15,281 nucleotides of DNA from Marinilabiliales bacterium (GCA_002869465.1 PKSW01000058.1:1-15281); one strand, 5' to 3'. Counted from the first letter of the stretch, positions 7,479-14,291 are shown. The notes: generated from the letters alone by a model not told the origin. Translations and numbers: made by a program.

Positions 7479-7955
7479 ATGAAAAAATTAATGAATTATG
7501 CAGCAATTGCTGTAACAATGATTGCATTTCTTGGGGGATCAACTTTAAATGCACAAGAATGGACTGATGACCAATTGGAAGTCTGGAATACCGTTGAAAA
7601 CCTCTGGCAAAAGTGGAAAGTAGGAGATTTTGATAATGCCATGTCAAATGTACACGCCGACTACCTGGGTTGGAACAATACGTCTCCAATGCCAATGTCA
7701 AAAGAAAAATGGGAAAAAGGTATGAAAGAAGATGGTGAATATATAAGCGACCAATATTACGATATTGAACCAGCCCGTATTTTGGTATATAAAAATGTTG
7801 CTGTTGTGCATTATTATTACAGTTATTCATACACTTACAATAAAGGTGAAAAAAAACAAATTAGTGGCAAAGGTAAGTGGACTGAATTCTTAGTAATGGA
7901 GAAAAATTTGTGGATGTTGATAGGTGATTTCACCTATTCTGAACCCAAAAAGTAA
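7479..7955 (+). CDS. Small exported NTF2-like/SnoaL-fold protein
   Basis: The protein has 158 residues. A signal peptide (MKKLMNYAAIAVTMIAFLGG...NAQ) should be cleaved after Gln26. The mature part begins with a helix, WTDDQLEVWNTVENLWQKWKVGDFDNAM, followed by HADYLGW and beta strands YDIEPARILVYKNVAVVHYYYSYSYTY and GKWTEFLVMEKNLWMLIGDFTY. This is the usual order of an NTF2-like (SnoaL/DUF4440) cone fold, which binds or turns over small molecules. No catalytic residues can be assigned, and the Tyr-rich strand is notable. It is a single gene with its own promoter; a terminator follows at 8185. ATG 7479 is the start because it alone gives a full signal peptide. Confidence 0.8.
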   Translation: MKKLMNYAAIAVTMIAFLGGSTLNAQEWTDDQLEVWNTVENLWQKWKVGDFDNAMSNVHADYLGWNNTSPMPMSKEKWEKGMKEDGEYISDQYYDIEPARILVYKNVAVVHYYYSYSYTYNKGEKKQISGKGKWTEFLVMEKNLWMLIGDFTYSEPKK

Positions 7956-8061
7956 AGTTGTTAGGTAGGTTGTTTGATATCATCACATTTAAACCGTAAA
8001 GCTTCTGCTACAAAAGAAATCTCAATAAATAATCAGCGATCATATTGATAATATGGACTGC

Positions 8062-8106
8062 AATTGGGTGCTGATAAACCATGGCAAGATGGTCAAGTTG
8101 AGGTAG
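8062..8106 (+). pseudogene. Fossil T9SS sorting-domain tail, copy V2
   Basis: In frame to TAG at 8104-8106 the sequence reads NWVLINHGKMVKLR. The final seven residues match the intact tail at 2-238 with V to L. The frame opens only about 24 codons upstream and no start or gene body is visible. This is the weakest of the three fossils. A short TTTCACATAA near 8148 may be a degraded repeat core before the terminator at 8185. Confidence 0.45.
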
Positions 8107-8152
8107 CTTGACAAACACTTTATATTGTAGTACCTTTAATGCAGCTTTTTCA

Positions 8153-8173
8153 CATAACTATTTTTTAGTTATG
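8153..8173 (+). other. Perfect hairpin before the terminator at 8185
   Basis: CATAACTA, five T, TAGTTATG: an eight-pair perfect stem just upstream of the next hairpin. There is no T-run after it, so it is not itself a terminator. A tandem hairpin also occurs in the R3 unit (9160-9182). Confidence 0.5.
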
Positions 8174-8184
8174 AACGCAGATAG

Positions 8185-8214
8185 CCCCATCAGATAATTC
8201 TGATGGGGTTTTTT
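8185..8214 (+). terminator. Strong Rho-independent terminator
   Basis: CCCCATCAGA pairs perfectly with TCTGATGGGG around a TAAT loop and is followed by six T. It is 230 bases after the NTF2-like gene and 79 after fossil tail V2. It could end either the live transcript or the former one. Confidence 0.85.
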
Positions 8215-8288
8215 AATACCAAGGTCATCAATACCCGCTTCAAATAATCTCTGAAGCTGTTATGTATAATATATCTTAGATGTATTCC

Positions 8289-8327
8289 AAAAAAACCAAA
8301 AAGCCCTATCAATTAAGACAGAGCTTT
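8289..8327 (-). terminator. Terminator of the TonB-C-like gene
   Basis: On the minus strand AAAGCTCTGTC pairs with GATAGGGCTTT (eleven pairs with two G-U) around a six-base loop, followed by a T-rich run. It starts 27 bases after the gene's stop at 8354. Confidence 0.8.
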
Positions 8328-8353
8328 CATTTTAGACGTTTAATTGGACAGTA

Positions 8354-8716
8354 TTATACCAATTTAAGATCAAACTTTACTTTTAGTACCACTTGTTGTC
8401 CTGCGAATTGAGCATAATAATCTGCTTTCTCATCTAAATTAGAAATAGCTGATACAACATATTTTCTCATTCGATTATCTATACTGTTGGCAGCATCAAT
8501 AGAAAATGTACCGTCTTCCTGTATAGTTAATTTGACTACAACACAGCACTCAAATTTTTCTTTGATTGCAAATTCAGGATAATCAAGTTCTCCTCCAATG
8601 TAATTAGCTACTGAATTAGAAACAGCTCTTGAAGCTGGAATTGGCTCGTTGGCAAAGGTATTGGCTGTTAAAAAAAGACCAAATACCATCAATAGGGTTG
8701 CGATTCTTGTTTTCAT
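8354..8716 (-). CDS. Small exported protein with TonB C-terminal-like fold
   Basis: The protein has 120 residues. A signal peptide (MKTRIATLLMVFGLFLTANTFA) is probably cut before Asn23. The stretch DYPEFAIKEKFECCVVVKLTIQEDGTFSIDAANSID (45-80), then MRKYVVSAISNL, follows the YPxxA...VxVxFxIxxDG pattern of TonB C-terminal-like domains in exported Bacteroidota proteins. In true TonB domains a Gly usually stands where this one has Cys57-Cys58, so two adjacent cysteines replace the turn. There is no membrane anchor or Pro-rich linker, so it is not an energy-transducing TonB; it is a stand-alone periplasmic domain of unknown role. A good terminator follows. The promoter is unclear (a TAGTCTTG at 8763-8770 lacks a -33 partner). 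Confidence 0.8.
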   Translation of the reverse strand: MKTRIATLLMVFGLFLTANTFANEPIPASRAVSNSVANYIGGELDYPEFAIKEKFECCVVVKLTIQEDGTFSIDAANSIDNRMRKYVVSAISNLDEKADYYAQFAGQQVVLKVKFDLKLV

Positions 8717-8808
8717 TTTTTTAAATATTAGAGTTAGTAATTAAATTCTAAGTTGCTAATATCAAGACTAATACAAAAAAAACAAAATGAATTAGACCAA
8801 CTAAACTT

Positions 8809-8831
8809 GAGGATAGACATATCCTCTTTTT
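8809..8831 (+). terminator. Orphan plus-strand terminator
   Basis: GAGGATA, a GACA loop, TATCCTC and five T form a textbook terminator on the plus strand. The nearest upstream gene runs the other way, so nothing visible is terminated. It may belong to a lost gene or block read-through. The rest of 8717-9320 holds only the fossil tail V3 and the R3 repeat with its hairpins; no other gene is seen. Confidence 0.7.
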
Positions 8832-8973
8832 CAAGCTTTATTGATGAATATAGCTTATAAACTGCGTTTATAGTGATTCATATTCCGTTTGTCGATTAAA
8901 ATCACCAATACACTTTGTCAAACAGCATTATTCTTTTTGCTTTTTTTCAGGGGTTGGATGAGGGGAAAGATAG

Positions 8974-9075
8974 GTTCAACAAGTAATGGTTTGGGGTTAT
9001 GATTGTGGAATTTACTATAACTTGCTACAGATTGGTACTGATATAACCAACGGGAAGATGGTAAAGGTGAGATGA
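8974..9075 (+). pseudogene. Fossil T9SS sorting-domain tail, copy V3
   Basis: In frame to TGA at 9073-9075 the sequence reads GIYYNLLQIG then TDITNGKMVKVR. This aligns well with GVYYYILKAG and NEVSNGKMVKVR of the intact domain at 2-238, so the last two strands of a type A sorting domain are clear. Upstream the frame is closed by TAG at 8971-8973 and no passenger gene exists. The distance from stop to repeat core (50 bases) equals that after the intact gene (48), so the whole 3' end of a former T9SS gene is preserved here. Confidence 0.75.
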
Positions 9076-9125
9076 TTTTTCAATTGACTTAATTGCTGAT
9101 GGCTGAACGTGATGCAGACTCCTGC

Positions 9126-9158
9126 CAAAAATTTAGATATTTCACAAATAAGGGGAGC
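9126..9158 (+). repeat. Dispersed 33-base repeat core, copy R3
   Basis: This copy is the best reference for the family: CAAAAATTTAGATATTT, then CAC, then AAATAAGGGGAGC. It differs from R1 at four positions. It lies 50 bases after fossil tail V3 and before two hairpins (9160-9182 and the terminator at 9191). Confidence 0.8.
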
Positions 9159-9159
9159 G

Positions 9160-9225
9160 AAAATTCTTTATATGAGAATTTTTCTGTATTAAAACCACTT
9201 GTAAATTGATTGTGAGTGGTTTTTT
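9160..9225 (+). terminator. Tandem hairpins ending in a terminator after repeat R3
   Basis: The first stem pairs AAAATTCT with AGAATTTT (9160-9182). The second pairs AAAACCACTT with GAGTGGTTTT (9191-9223), ending in a T-run. The CCACTT and GTGG parts match the terminators at 329 and 7255. The convergent deiminase gene ends at 9321. Confidence 0.75.
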
Positions 9226-9320
9226 CATATTGTCTGATAATTTTCAGCCCACTTCAAGTTGACAATTCATAAAGAATTTAAAATGAAATAATACACTGTC
9301 TAAACTCTAAATTGAATAAA

Positions 9321-11051
9321 TTAACGAATGATAAGCTTATCGGACAGAAAAAAACCTTCCTCATTTTGAATCATAATAAAGTACTCTCCTGCAACCAATC
9401 CCTCTAGATTTAATTCTATTATGTCACTAAAAGAGGTATATTGCTTCTTAACAATCTTACCATACAAATCAAACAACTTAATTATAATCGTACTGCTTTT
9501 TCCAAATTTCTCTGATAATATTTCAATATGAGTTATATCAACCGCAGGATTCGGGAATATTATAATGTGACCGCAAGCCTTATAGGTTTTATTTATCAAT
9601 CCATTGCTTGCTTCACCTATATCAATTTGATATGTGCAATCGGGAGCCACAAAAGGCTTTGTAATAGTTTTACCTGAATTAGAAGTAACCTCTATATAAT
9701 AATGAATAATTTCTGTATTATCCTCTCTTGGAATAAAAGCTCTATACTCATTTCCAAAATCTAATTGCATTGGAATCCGATTAAAGGGCCCATCAGGGCT
9801 ATTTGAGTAATAAGTATATAGCTCAAAAACTCCACTCCTTGACATCACATTTGTTTTGATTTCATAGTAGGTTTCAGGCTGAACTGTATCTTTATACCAG
9901 GCATGGTAAATCCAAATAGGGTCTAGTGCTGCTACTGAATTTGTCAAACAATGTACTGCACCCCCTTCAACCACACCCCTCCTGCTATAAACAGGAATTA
10001 TATTATAACCTGGCATTGCTTTTTTATACGTTTCTAAAGCAATACTATCGTAGGTTATAACATCAAATTGAGGCACAAAAACTGAGTTATTAACTATTAT
10101 GGAGTTTGTATATGATGCGTATTGTGTATAATACCACAATTTCAAAGAATCGTTTTTTTGAGAAGGTGGTGAGCATATTCTATAAACTTTTAAAAGTCTT
10201 CCATATTGCGAAATCACTTGCTCTTGAAGGTATGAAAGAATATTAAGTAATAAAACCGAATCTTCCTCATAAGAATAAGGTTCAGATCCATACGTATAAT
10301 TCTGAGGATGACGATCAGTTAATATTATTGTTTCTTCATTTACTAGTTTCATGTAATAATCACAATGGTTTAGATAATGAGGAATCTGATGCACTGTGTC
10401 CAAACCAAACTTAGTTTGGTATTCAGGTAGCATGGCATTATATCCAAAATCTATAATACCCATTTTATTCCCATCAACCATGTAGTTCCCACCATCAGAT
10501 GCTAAACTACTTGAAGCATTTTCATTAAAAACTGTGTCTCTCAGGTGAAGATAATTTCTAATAATTGCTCCAGCGCCTCTATTGTCATCCTTAAATAAAT
10601 ACAGATGAAGGGAATCGACTTTATTTTTATAAACATTCATTGGTCCATGATCACGTGTCCATTTGGTCAGCCGATTGTAATTAGCTTTGCAACCAATAAC
10701 AACATGGAATTTTGGATCATGAATATCTATTCCATATTTTAACTGCATGGTATCAAGAATACCTGAATGGTATTCAGGCCTGTCATTAGTATCAAGAATA
10801 TAATATATATTTACTCCTTCCTGCATTAAGCCTAATATTAAATCAATGTAAAGACGATCCCATTCTTCAGCTATTTGCAAATCGATAGGTGTAGGATTCT
10901 CAATGTAAAAATTTGGTTGATGTACAATTACTCCATCTGTCTCTTCCCATTCCGCCCATGATCTTGGATTTGTAATCTGACCATTTGATTCATTGTAAAA
11001 TGGCCATAAAAGAGTAGCAACAATGAGATAAAAAAGTGTCCTTCTATGCAT
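9321..11051 (-). CDS. T9SS-secreted peptidylarginine/agmatine-deiminase-family protein
   Basis: This PF04371-family guanidino deiminase should hydrolyse an arginine-type side chain to citrulline and ammonia. Numbered from an upstream ATG at 11102, the catalytic set is complete: TRDHGP with Asp151, SDGGN (202-206), His246-x-Asp248 in NHCDYY, Asn333 in YTNSIIVN, and Cys385 in GGAVHCLT. A beta domain follows (about 410-490), then a type A sorting domain (about 511-593: IIFPNPA, LFDLYGKIV, LEGLVAGEYFIMI, DKLIIR). Signal peptide, catalytic, Ig-like and sorting domains in that order match Porphyromonas gingivalis PPAD, which citrullinates C-terminal arginines. PPAD clamps the substrate carboxylate with two arginines; here only Arg175 lies nearby, so peptide specificity is unproven. 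I prefer start ATG 11051 (MHRRTLFYLIVATLL...), which gives a clean signal peptide. Confidence 0.88.
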   Translation of the reverse strand: MHRRTLFYLIVATLLWPFYNESNGQITNPRSWAEWEETDGVIVHQPNFYIENPTPIDLQIAEEWDRLYIDLILGLMQEGVNIYYILDTNDRPEYHSGILDTMQLKYGIDIHDPKFHVVIGCKANYNRLTKWTRDHGPMNVYKNKVDSLHLYLFKDDNRGAGAIIRNYLHLRDTVFNENASSSLASDGGNYMVDGNKMGIIDFGYNAMLPEYQTKFGLDTVHQIPHYLNHCDYYMKLVNEETIILTDRHPQNYTYGSEPYSYEEDSVLLLNILSYLQEQVISQYGRLLKVYRICSPPSQKNDSLKLWYYTQYASYTNSIIVNNSVFVPQFDVITYDSIALETYKKAMPGYNIIPVYSRRGVVEGGAVHCLTNSVAALDPIWIYHAWYKDTVQPETYYEIKTNVMSRSGVFELYTYYSNSPDGPFNRIPMQLDFGNEYRAFIPREDNTEIIHYYIEVTSNSGKTITKPFVAPDCTYQIDIGEASNGLINKTYKACGHIIIFPNPAVDITHIEILSEKFGKSSTIIIKLFDLYGKIVKKQYTSFSDIIELNLEGLVAGEYFIMIQNEEGFFLSDKLIIR

Positions 11052-11270
11052 ACAAATGAAGATATTCGAAGCTAATATCAATAAAGGAAAATGACTTTCC
11101 AAAAAAGTTATATAAACATATCCAAGAAATCGACGTAACGATGTTTGACATCTATATTTAAGTTTTCAGATTAAAGATAACAATTTAATAATGAAGGTGT
11201 TTTATAAAATTTTATATAGTACAATATACTCACTTTTCAATAAATTATTGACCGCTATTTATATTTAACT

Positions 11271-11299
11271 CAAAAATTTAGATATTTCACAAATAAGGA
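11271..11299 (+). repeat. Repeat core, copy R4, without a preceding gene
   Basis: The first 29 bases match R3 perfectly, then the element breaks off (GGATATT instead of GGGGAGC). The break forms a hairpin, AAATAAGGAT (11290-11299) with ATCCTTTATTT about 20 bases later. It sits between two divergently transcribed genes, with no plus-strand gene before it, so it cannot be explained as a normal 3' untranslated region. Apart from this and the promoter candidate at 11384, 11103-11481 shows nothing. Confidence 0.75.
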
Positions 11300-11383
11300 T
11301 ATTAATTAAAACAATTCCAAAATCCTTTATTTCAGCGTTTTTTATTATGCATTATATCTTTTTCCAAATAACAATTCTTATTC

Positions 11384-11399
11384 TGGCATAGTCTATGCA
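11384..11399 (+). promoter_or_regulatory. Candidate sigma-54 promoter for the His/Tyr-rich protein gene
   Basis: TGGCATAGTCTATGCA keeps the GG-N10-GC spacing of -24/-12 promoters and agrees with TGGCACG-N4-TTGCA at all but three defined positions. It is also an inverted repeat (GCATA-GTC-TATGC), so a regulator site is the alternative. No sigma-70-type box with correct spacing was found before this gene. Confidence 0.4.
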
Positions 11400-11493
11400 T
11401 AAATTAAAGTGGTTTCAAAGCGGAATCGTTTGATCGTTCGCCTTTTTGAAAAAGACTCGACAAACTTTTATGAATCACTAAATGGATCGTATC

Positions 11494-12735
11494 ATGAAAA
11501 ATCTTAAAAAAACAAAAGCAGCTAGTTTAATCATCATATTCTTTTTTGGAATATTTGGGCTTATGGCTCAAGATATTACAACTGTTAAAGCAATGAGCAA
11601 TGATATCAGTAATAATTTAGATTTAGAAGCTGTTGCCTCTATTTTTGGTGATGCCAATGATTTAGAGGATTTCGAAAGACGGTTAAATGATCCTGATTTA
11701 CAAATATCTAATTTAGATCTAAACCTGGATGGATATGTAGATTACCTGCGTGTAGTAGAATTTTCAGAAGGCAATACCCATTTGATTGCTATTCAAGCTG
11801 TACTTGGTGACGATTTATTTCAAGATGTGGCCACCATTGAAGTGGAAAGAGATCGCAATGGAAAAACATATGTTCAAGTGGTTGGAGATGTATATATGTA
11901 TGGTCCGAATTATATCATCGAACCTGTGTATGTGCGTATTCCCATATTTTTCAGCTTCTTCTGGCGACCATATTACAGGCCTTATTGTTCACCTTATTAT
12001 TGGGGATATTACCCAGGCTATTTCAGCTACTGGCATCCTTATCACACACACATATACAGAAGTCATGTGCATGTTCACGTAAACACACATCATGTGTATC
12101 ATCACGTAACCTATCGCAGAAGTTACGTCGCTTCTCAATTACATAATACACATAGAAGAAATGACTTTGGTAAAAAATACCCCAGCAGATCATACGTGAT
12201 GCGCAACAGAAGTACTCAAAATAATTCTACTCTTTCTTCACGAGCTTCGACAAAAAAAGCAACGAAAACTGTTGAGAGAAGCAAAGCAGAAAGGCAAACA
12301 TCGAGGACTGAATACAGTAATTTACAAGCTCAAAGAAGAACAAGTATTTCTAAAAAAAGCGAAATCAGCAGATCAAACCCAAAAACTAAGGTTTCTCAAA
12401 ACAGTAAAGCTACTTCCGATGGCTACAGAAACAATAAAACTGTGAACAATAAGGGAAAAAACTATACTGAAAGGATCAATCAAAAAGAAGTAAAATCTGG
12501 GGCAAATAAAACAAGAACCGGCTCTAAAGATTTAACCTCTAACTCCAGGAAACCAGTCTATACTAAGAAGTCATCTGAAAGAAAAAATGTGGTTTCAGAG
12601 TCAAAAAGCAAAAGTGCTACATCAAATCAAAAAACTTATGCTGGTAATTCTAGAAGCAAATCACAACAAAATACTTCTAAGAGTCATTCAAACCCTGGAA
12701 ATAAAATTGATAGAAGCAATACAAGGAACAAATGA
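11494..12735 (+). CDS. Exported His/Tyr-rich protein with long basic Ser/Asn/Lys tail
   Basis: I do not recognise a named family. Numbered from an upstream ATG at 11482 (four more residues), the parts are: a signal peptide ending LMAQ (30); a globular region (31-150) with a D-x-N-x-D-G-x-x-D loop at 79-87 like an EF-hand or dockerin calcium loop; a strongly aromatic and His-rich stretch (160-215: RPYYRPY, YYWGYYPGYFSYWHPYH, HVHVHVNTHHVYHHV); and about 200 residues of low-complexity Ser, Asn, Lys, Arg and Thr with almost no hydrophobic residues, hence very basic. The His cluster could bind metal, and the tail could bind polyanions such as surface polysaccharide or DNA; both are inferences. The protein should be periplasmic or outside. 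A terminator and repeat R5 follow. MKNLKKTKAAS is the preferred start. Confidence 0.75.
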   Translation: MKNLKKTKAASLIIIFFFGIFGLMAQDITTVKAMSNDISNNLDLEAVASIFGDANDLEDFERRLNDPDLQISNLDLNLDGYVDYLRVVEFSEGNTHLIAIQAVLGDDLFQDVATIEVERDRNGKTYVQVVGDVYMYGPNYIIEPVYVRIPIFFSFFWRPYYRPYCSPYYWGYYPGYFSYWHPYHTHIYRSHVHVHVNTHHVYHHVTYRRSYVASQLHNTHRRNDFGKKYPSRSYVMRNRSTQNNSTLSSRASTKKATKTVERSKAERQTSRTEYSNLQAQRRTSISKKSEISRSNPKTKVSQNSKATSDGYRNNKTVNNKGKNYTERINQKEVKSGANKTRTGSKDLTSNSRKPVYTKKSSERKNVVSESKSKSATSNQKTYAGNSRSKSQQNTSKSHSNPGNKIDRSNTRNK

Positions 12736-12755
12736 TTTGGTTATTTAATCGTAAT

Positions 12756-12785
12756 AAAAAGCAGGGCGTTTACCCTGCTTTTTTC
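12756..12785 (+). terminator. Terminator of the His/Tyr-rich protein gene
   Basis: AAAAAGCAGGG pairs perfectly with CCCTGCTTTTT around a CGTTTA loop, running into further T. It begins 20 bases after the stop codon. Confidence 0.9.
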
Positions 12786-12787
12786 TA

Positions 12788-12808
12788 ATATTTCACAAAT
12801 CAGGGGGC
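12788..12808 (+). repeat. Partial repeat core, copy R5
   Basis: ATATTTCACAAAT followed by CAGGGGGC matches the second half of the core. The first half appears replaced by the terminator at 12756-12785, so the core now directly follows another hairpin. Confidence 0.65.
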
Positions 12809-12816
12809 AAAATAAT

Positions 12817-12855
12817 ACCAAACCGGGGTTCCAGATTAATTGTGCTTGGTTTTTT
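12817..12855 (+). terminator. Second, weaker terminator-like hairpin after R5
   Basis: ACCAA pairs with TTGGT around a long loop and is followed by TTTTT then GTTTG, as after R1 and R2. The stem is short and imperfect, but its position within the repeat unit matches the other copies. Confidence 0.5.
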
Positions 12856-12896
12856 GTTTGTATATAGCAACTGCGCAATATATCTTGCTTAATTTC

Positions 12897-12927
12897 TTGA
12901 CATCCAACCTTAATATTCGTATGTTAA
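12897..12927 (+). promoter_or_regulatory. Promoter for the DUF4249 lipoprotein gene
   Basis: TTGACATCC and, 20 bases after the TTG, TATGTTAA. It shares CTTGACATCC, eight bases, TATTCGTAT with the site before 7479, with the same spacing. The leader to ATG 13017 would be about 85 bases. Confidence 0.5.
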
Positions 12928-13016
12928 CAATTTCAAATGATTTCAGCTTGGTTCGAAAAAATACAAGCTTAAGTTAAATATTGTTCTTAGTTTTATGTTT
13001 TCAAATTCATGGCTAA

Positions 13017-14198
13017 ATGTGTAAGTATTTGCCCTTATCTAAAATACATGTTATTTTCATATTGCCTGTATTAATAGCGACTTCTTGTATTGAAGAGTAT
13101 TGGCCCAAAATTGATTCACAATATGTAGATGCATTAGTTATTGATGGAGGCATATCAAATCTTCCGGGTCCTTATGAAATTAAACTTTCTTTATCGTCTG
13201 AAATATATTATAATCCAGTCAGACCATTGAGAAATTGCACAGTTATAATTGAGGAAGAATCTGGGACAAGTGAAGAACTCGTCGAAATCGGAGAAGGTGT
13301 TTATCGCACAAGTGCGGATGGAATTCAAGGAGTCTGTGGTAAAAGTTATAGAATAAAAATTCGTACTCCTGATGGTAAACAATATATGTCTGATTTTGAA
13401 GAAATGCCGCTACCGACGCCAATTGATACTATTTACTATGAACTGGAATACCAGCCTCATCCTTTTTTTGATCGTAATATAACAGGCTATCGTTTTTTTA
13501 TTGATACTCAAGTATCAGAAATAGACACCAATTATTATTTATGGAACCTGGAATGCACTTATAAATTTAACGCCAACTATCGTATAAAATATTATTTCGA
13601 TGGACAGATGCATCCTTTCTCGCCCAGTGATTCCCTTTATACTTGCTTCAAGACGAATAACATCAAAGAAATATTTTTGTACAATACGGCAAACCTTGAG
13701 GTTCCGGTAGTACGCAGGCATCCCTTAAATTATGTGACTACCGAAACAAAAGAATTGTCCATAAAATATAGTCTGCTTGTTAAACAATTTAGTTTAACAA
13801 AGTCAACATATGAATATTGGAATAAGATTAAGGATTTAAATGATGATCAAGGTGAAATCTATTTTAAGCAACCATTTCAAATAAAAGGTAATGTATATAA
13901 TAGTGAAAATAAAGACGAATTAGTGCTTGGAAATTTCAGAGTGGCAGGATCTTCAGAAAAAAGAATATTTATCGATAGACCTACCGGAGTTGATTGGTAC
14001 TACCCTGATTCTTGCAACTTTTATCCAATTGAAAAGGATATTCTATATATTAATCATAGCAGATGGCCATTGTATTTACCAGGTTCATATGGAGAGTACG
14101 GTTATGGTCCAGCTTGGGTTGATTATCAATGGTGTGTTAATTGCACTGCTAAGGGTCTGGATGGTTATTTAGAAGAGCCCGAATTTTGGGAAGAATAA
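13017..14198 (+). CDS. DUF4249 family outer-membrane-type lipoprotein
   Basis: At 393 residues this is a full-length DUF4249 (PF14054) protein. The lipoprotein signal ends ATSC, with Cys24 the lipidated residue. The family pattern follows: VIDGGISNLPGPYEIKLSLS (41-60), a strand with NCTVIIEEESG, GEGVYRTSADGIQGVCGKSY and IRTPDGKQYMS, then the C-terminal pair WCVNCTAKG and EPEFWEE. Such lipoproteins usually lie next to a TonB-dependent receptor and are thought to work with it at the cell surface; no receptor is in this window, so this copy is solitary or its partner is elsewhere. The start is forced, because the codon before ATG 13017 is TAA in frame. A palindrome overlaps the stop codon. Confidence 0.88.
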   Translation: MCKYLPLSKIHVIFILPVLIATSCIEEYWPKIDSQYVDALVIDGGISNLPGPYEIKLSLSSEIYYNPVRPLRNCTVIIEEESGTSEELVEIGEGVYRTSADGIQGVCGKSYRIKIRTPDGKQYMSDFEEMPLPTPIDTIYYELEYQPHPFFDRNITGYRFFIDTQVSEIDTNYYLWNLECTYKFNANYRIKYYFDGQMHPFSPSDSLYTCFKTNNIKEIFLYNTANLEVPVVRRHPLNYVTTETKELSIKYSLLVKQFSLTKSTYEYWNKIKDLNDDQGEIYFKQPFQIKGNVYNSENKDELVLGNFRVAGSSEKRIFIDRPTGVDWYYPDSCNFYPIEKDILYINHSRWPLYLPGSYGEYGYGPAWVDYQWCVNCTAKGLDGYLEEPEFWEE

Positions 14199-14210
14199 CC
14201 GTATACGGTT
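14197..14210 (+). promoter_or_regulatory. Perfect 14-base palindrome, possible operator
   Basis: AACCGTATACGGTT is a perfect palindrome that shares two bases with the stop codon of the DUF4249 gene and overlaps the -33 element of the next gene's promoter. That position suits a dimeric regulator. It lacks a loop, so it would be a poor terminator. Confidence 0.5.
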
Positions 14211-14236
14211 GTTTTATAGTAAAAGACATAAATTTG
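14209..14236 (+). promoter_or_regulatory. Promoter for the DUF3667 gene
   Basis: TTG, 17 bases, then TAAATTTG, an exact TAnnTTTG match; the spacing equals that before the acetyltransferase gene. The leader to ATG 14292 would be about 50 bases. Confidence 0.6.
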
Positions 14237-14291
14237 AGATTCTTTTTATTTTAATGCTGAATAAGTAAATTATTACTTTAAGACCTTCCTG

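Noticed and set aside
7459..7830. Minus-strand frame of 123 codons opposite the NTF2-like gene
   Set aside because: The plus-strand gene has a signal peptide, promoter and fold pattern; the minus frame has none.
11786..12082. Plus-strand frame inside the His/Tyr-rich gene; similar ones at 13191-13382, 13539-13721 and 13927-14172
   Set aside because: Frame shadows of real genes without independent evidence.
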